From NCBI GenBank assembly GCA_947474005.1, contig CANJHI010000001.1, positions 1 through 64,000 of the forward strand: a stretch of 64,000 bases of DNA, given 5' to 3'. A program made the translations under genes and the position numbers. Of the stretch, positions 63,571 to 64,000 are shown one piece after another; position 1 is the stretch's first letter; each line of letters starts with the position of its first letter. Origin of the DNA: Alphaproteobacteria bacterium. Lineage in GTDB: Bacteria; Pseudomonadota; Alphaproteobacteria; Reyranellales; Reyranellaceae. The notes beneath the pieces were generated by a model. The model was not told the origin of the DNA. It did not search any database and saw only the letters and a program-made list of their open reading frames with translations.

Positions 63571-63977
63571 CCAAGACTCGGGACTGCTTCGCCTCGCGCC
63601 TGCTTCGCTTCGGCGAAGCCGTGCATGCCCATGTGCCACTGCATCGCGACGATCAGGCCCTTGAGCGGTTGTAACAGCCCGAGCGAGAGCAAGAGCACCA
63701 GCGGCAGCCAGATCGCGGCGTGGAGCCAGTAGTTCGGCATGAAGGCGATCTCGACATACATCGCGAGCGGCACGATCAGATGGCCGACCAGGATGATGGT
63801 CAGGTAGGCGGGAAAATCGTCGGCCCGGTGATGATGCAGCGGCTCGCCGCACTTCTCGCAAGAGTCGGCCACCTTCACGAAGGCGCGGAACAGATGGCCT
63901 TCGCCGCAGGCCGGACACCGGCCCAGCAGGCCCCGCAGCAGATAGAGGCCGCCTTTTTCGGTTCGCGTATTCAACAT
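63567..63977 (-). CDS. DUF983 membrane protein
   Basis: 136 residues. Zinc-ribbon-like N terminus with two Cys pairs (GRCPACGEGHLFRAF and DSCEKCGEPL) then two or three helices (AYLTIILVGHLIVPLAMYVEIAFM and AAIWLPLVLLLSLGLLQPLKGLIVAM). DUF983 proteins are common in alphaproteobacteria and sometimes sit near cytochrome oxidase genes; function unknown. ATG at 63977 is preferred over GTG at 63980. Overlaps the end of the asparaginase gene by 4 bases. Confidence 0.88.
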   Translation of the reverse strand: MLNTRTEKGGLYLLRGLLGRCPACGEGHLFRAFVKVADSCEKCGEPLHHHRADDFPAYLTIILVGHLIVPLAMYVEIAFMPNYWLHAAIWLPLVLLLSLGLLQPLKGLIVAMQWHMGMHGFAEAKQARGEAVPSLG

Positions 63978-64000
63978 CACCTTCTCCCTTCCTCTTCGCT

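Overview
The window is high-GC, densely coded chromosomal DNA, most like a soil or water alphaproteobacterium. Supporting this are a NadQ-type regulator beside nadA, a ureDABCEFG-urtABCDE nitrogen locus, a phnCDE locus with an aminoethylphosphonate-type LysR regulator, many class III CoA-transferases, short-chain dehydrogenases and a Bug-type solute receptor, and intergenic repeats of the 'gagcgaagcgaagga' style. A Rhodospirillales or Reyranella-like host is a guess. I see no rRNA, tRNA, CRISPR array, phage or insertion sequence.

Layout. 1-8 kb: two D-2-hydroxyacid dehydrogenases, two tandem paralogous mini-proteins, a phosphonate monoester hydrolase/sulfatase, a 28-residue membrane peptide, protocatechuate 3,4-dioxygenase (pcaHG) and an exported SMP-30 lactonase-like protein. 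8-20.4 kb: greB, then ureD-ureA-ureBC(fused)-ureE-ureF-membrane protein-ureG-ureJ, then a sigma-54-type promoter and urtABCDE. Urea import feeds urease, and the promoter implies nitrogen control. 20.4-26.6 kb: D-aminoacylase-like amidohydrolase, Old Yellow Enzyme-type reductase, CoA-transferase, aromatic flavin monooxygenase and nadQ. 27-29.2 kb: nadA-nadC behind two palindromic operator-like sites. 29-37 kb: Bug solute receptor, large AsmA protein, RidA-like and PPOX-like small proteins, a probable gene remnant, and adenine deaminase. 37-43.9 kb: a peptide-type solute receptor, phnE-phnC-phnD, iron alcohol dehydrogenase and its divergent LysR regulator. 43.9-52.9 kb: a tight ten-gene minus-strand catabolic unit (three SDRs, CMD protein, SMP-30, two unrelated hydrolase/dehydrogenase genes, nitronate monooxygenase, two CoA-transferases). 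53-64 kb: luciferase-like monooxygenase, methyltransferase, metallo-beta-lactamase hydrolase, thiolase plus OB-fold partner, SH3 protein, an orphan molybdenum hydroxylase large subunit divergent from an orphan hydantoinase B, an asparaginase and a DUF983 protein.

The most interesting items are the UreB-UreC fusion, the membrane protein translationally coupled between ureF and ureG, the sigma-54 promoter of urtA, the NadQ operator pair, the phosphonate uptake locus without a visible C-P cleaving enzyme, a CoA-transferase pair in which one partner lacks the catalytic Asp, and two orphan non-coding patterns (a perfect palindrome at 1795-1816 and four TGTCACA/TGTGACA heptamers at 37474-37544). 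I did not find a system that I could call wholly new. All family names come from reading motifs, not from database searches.
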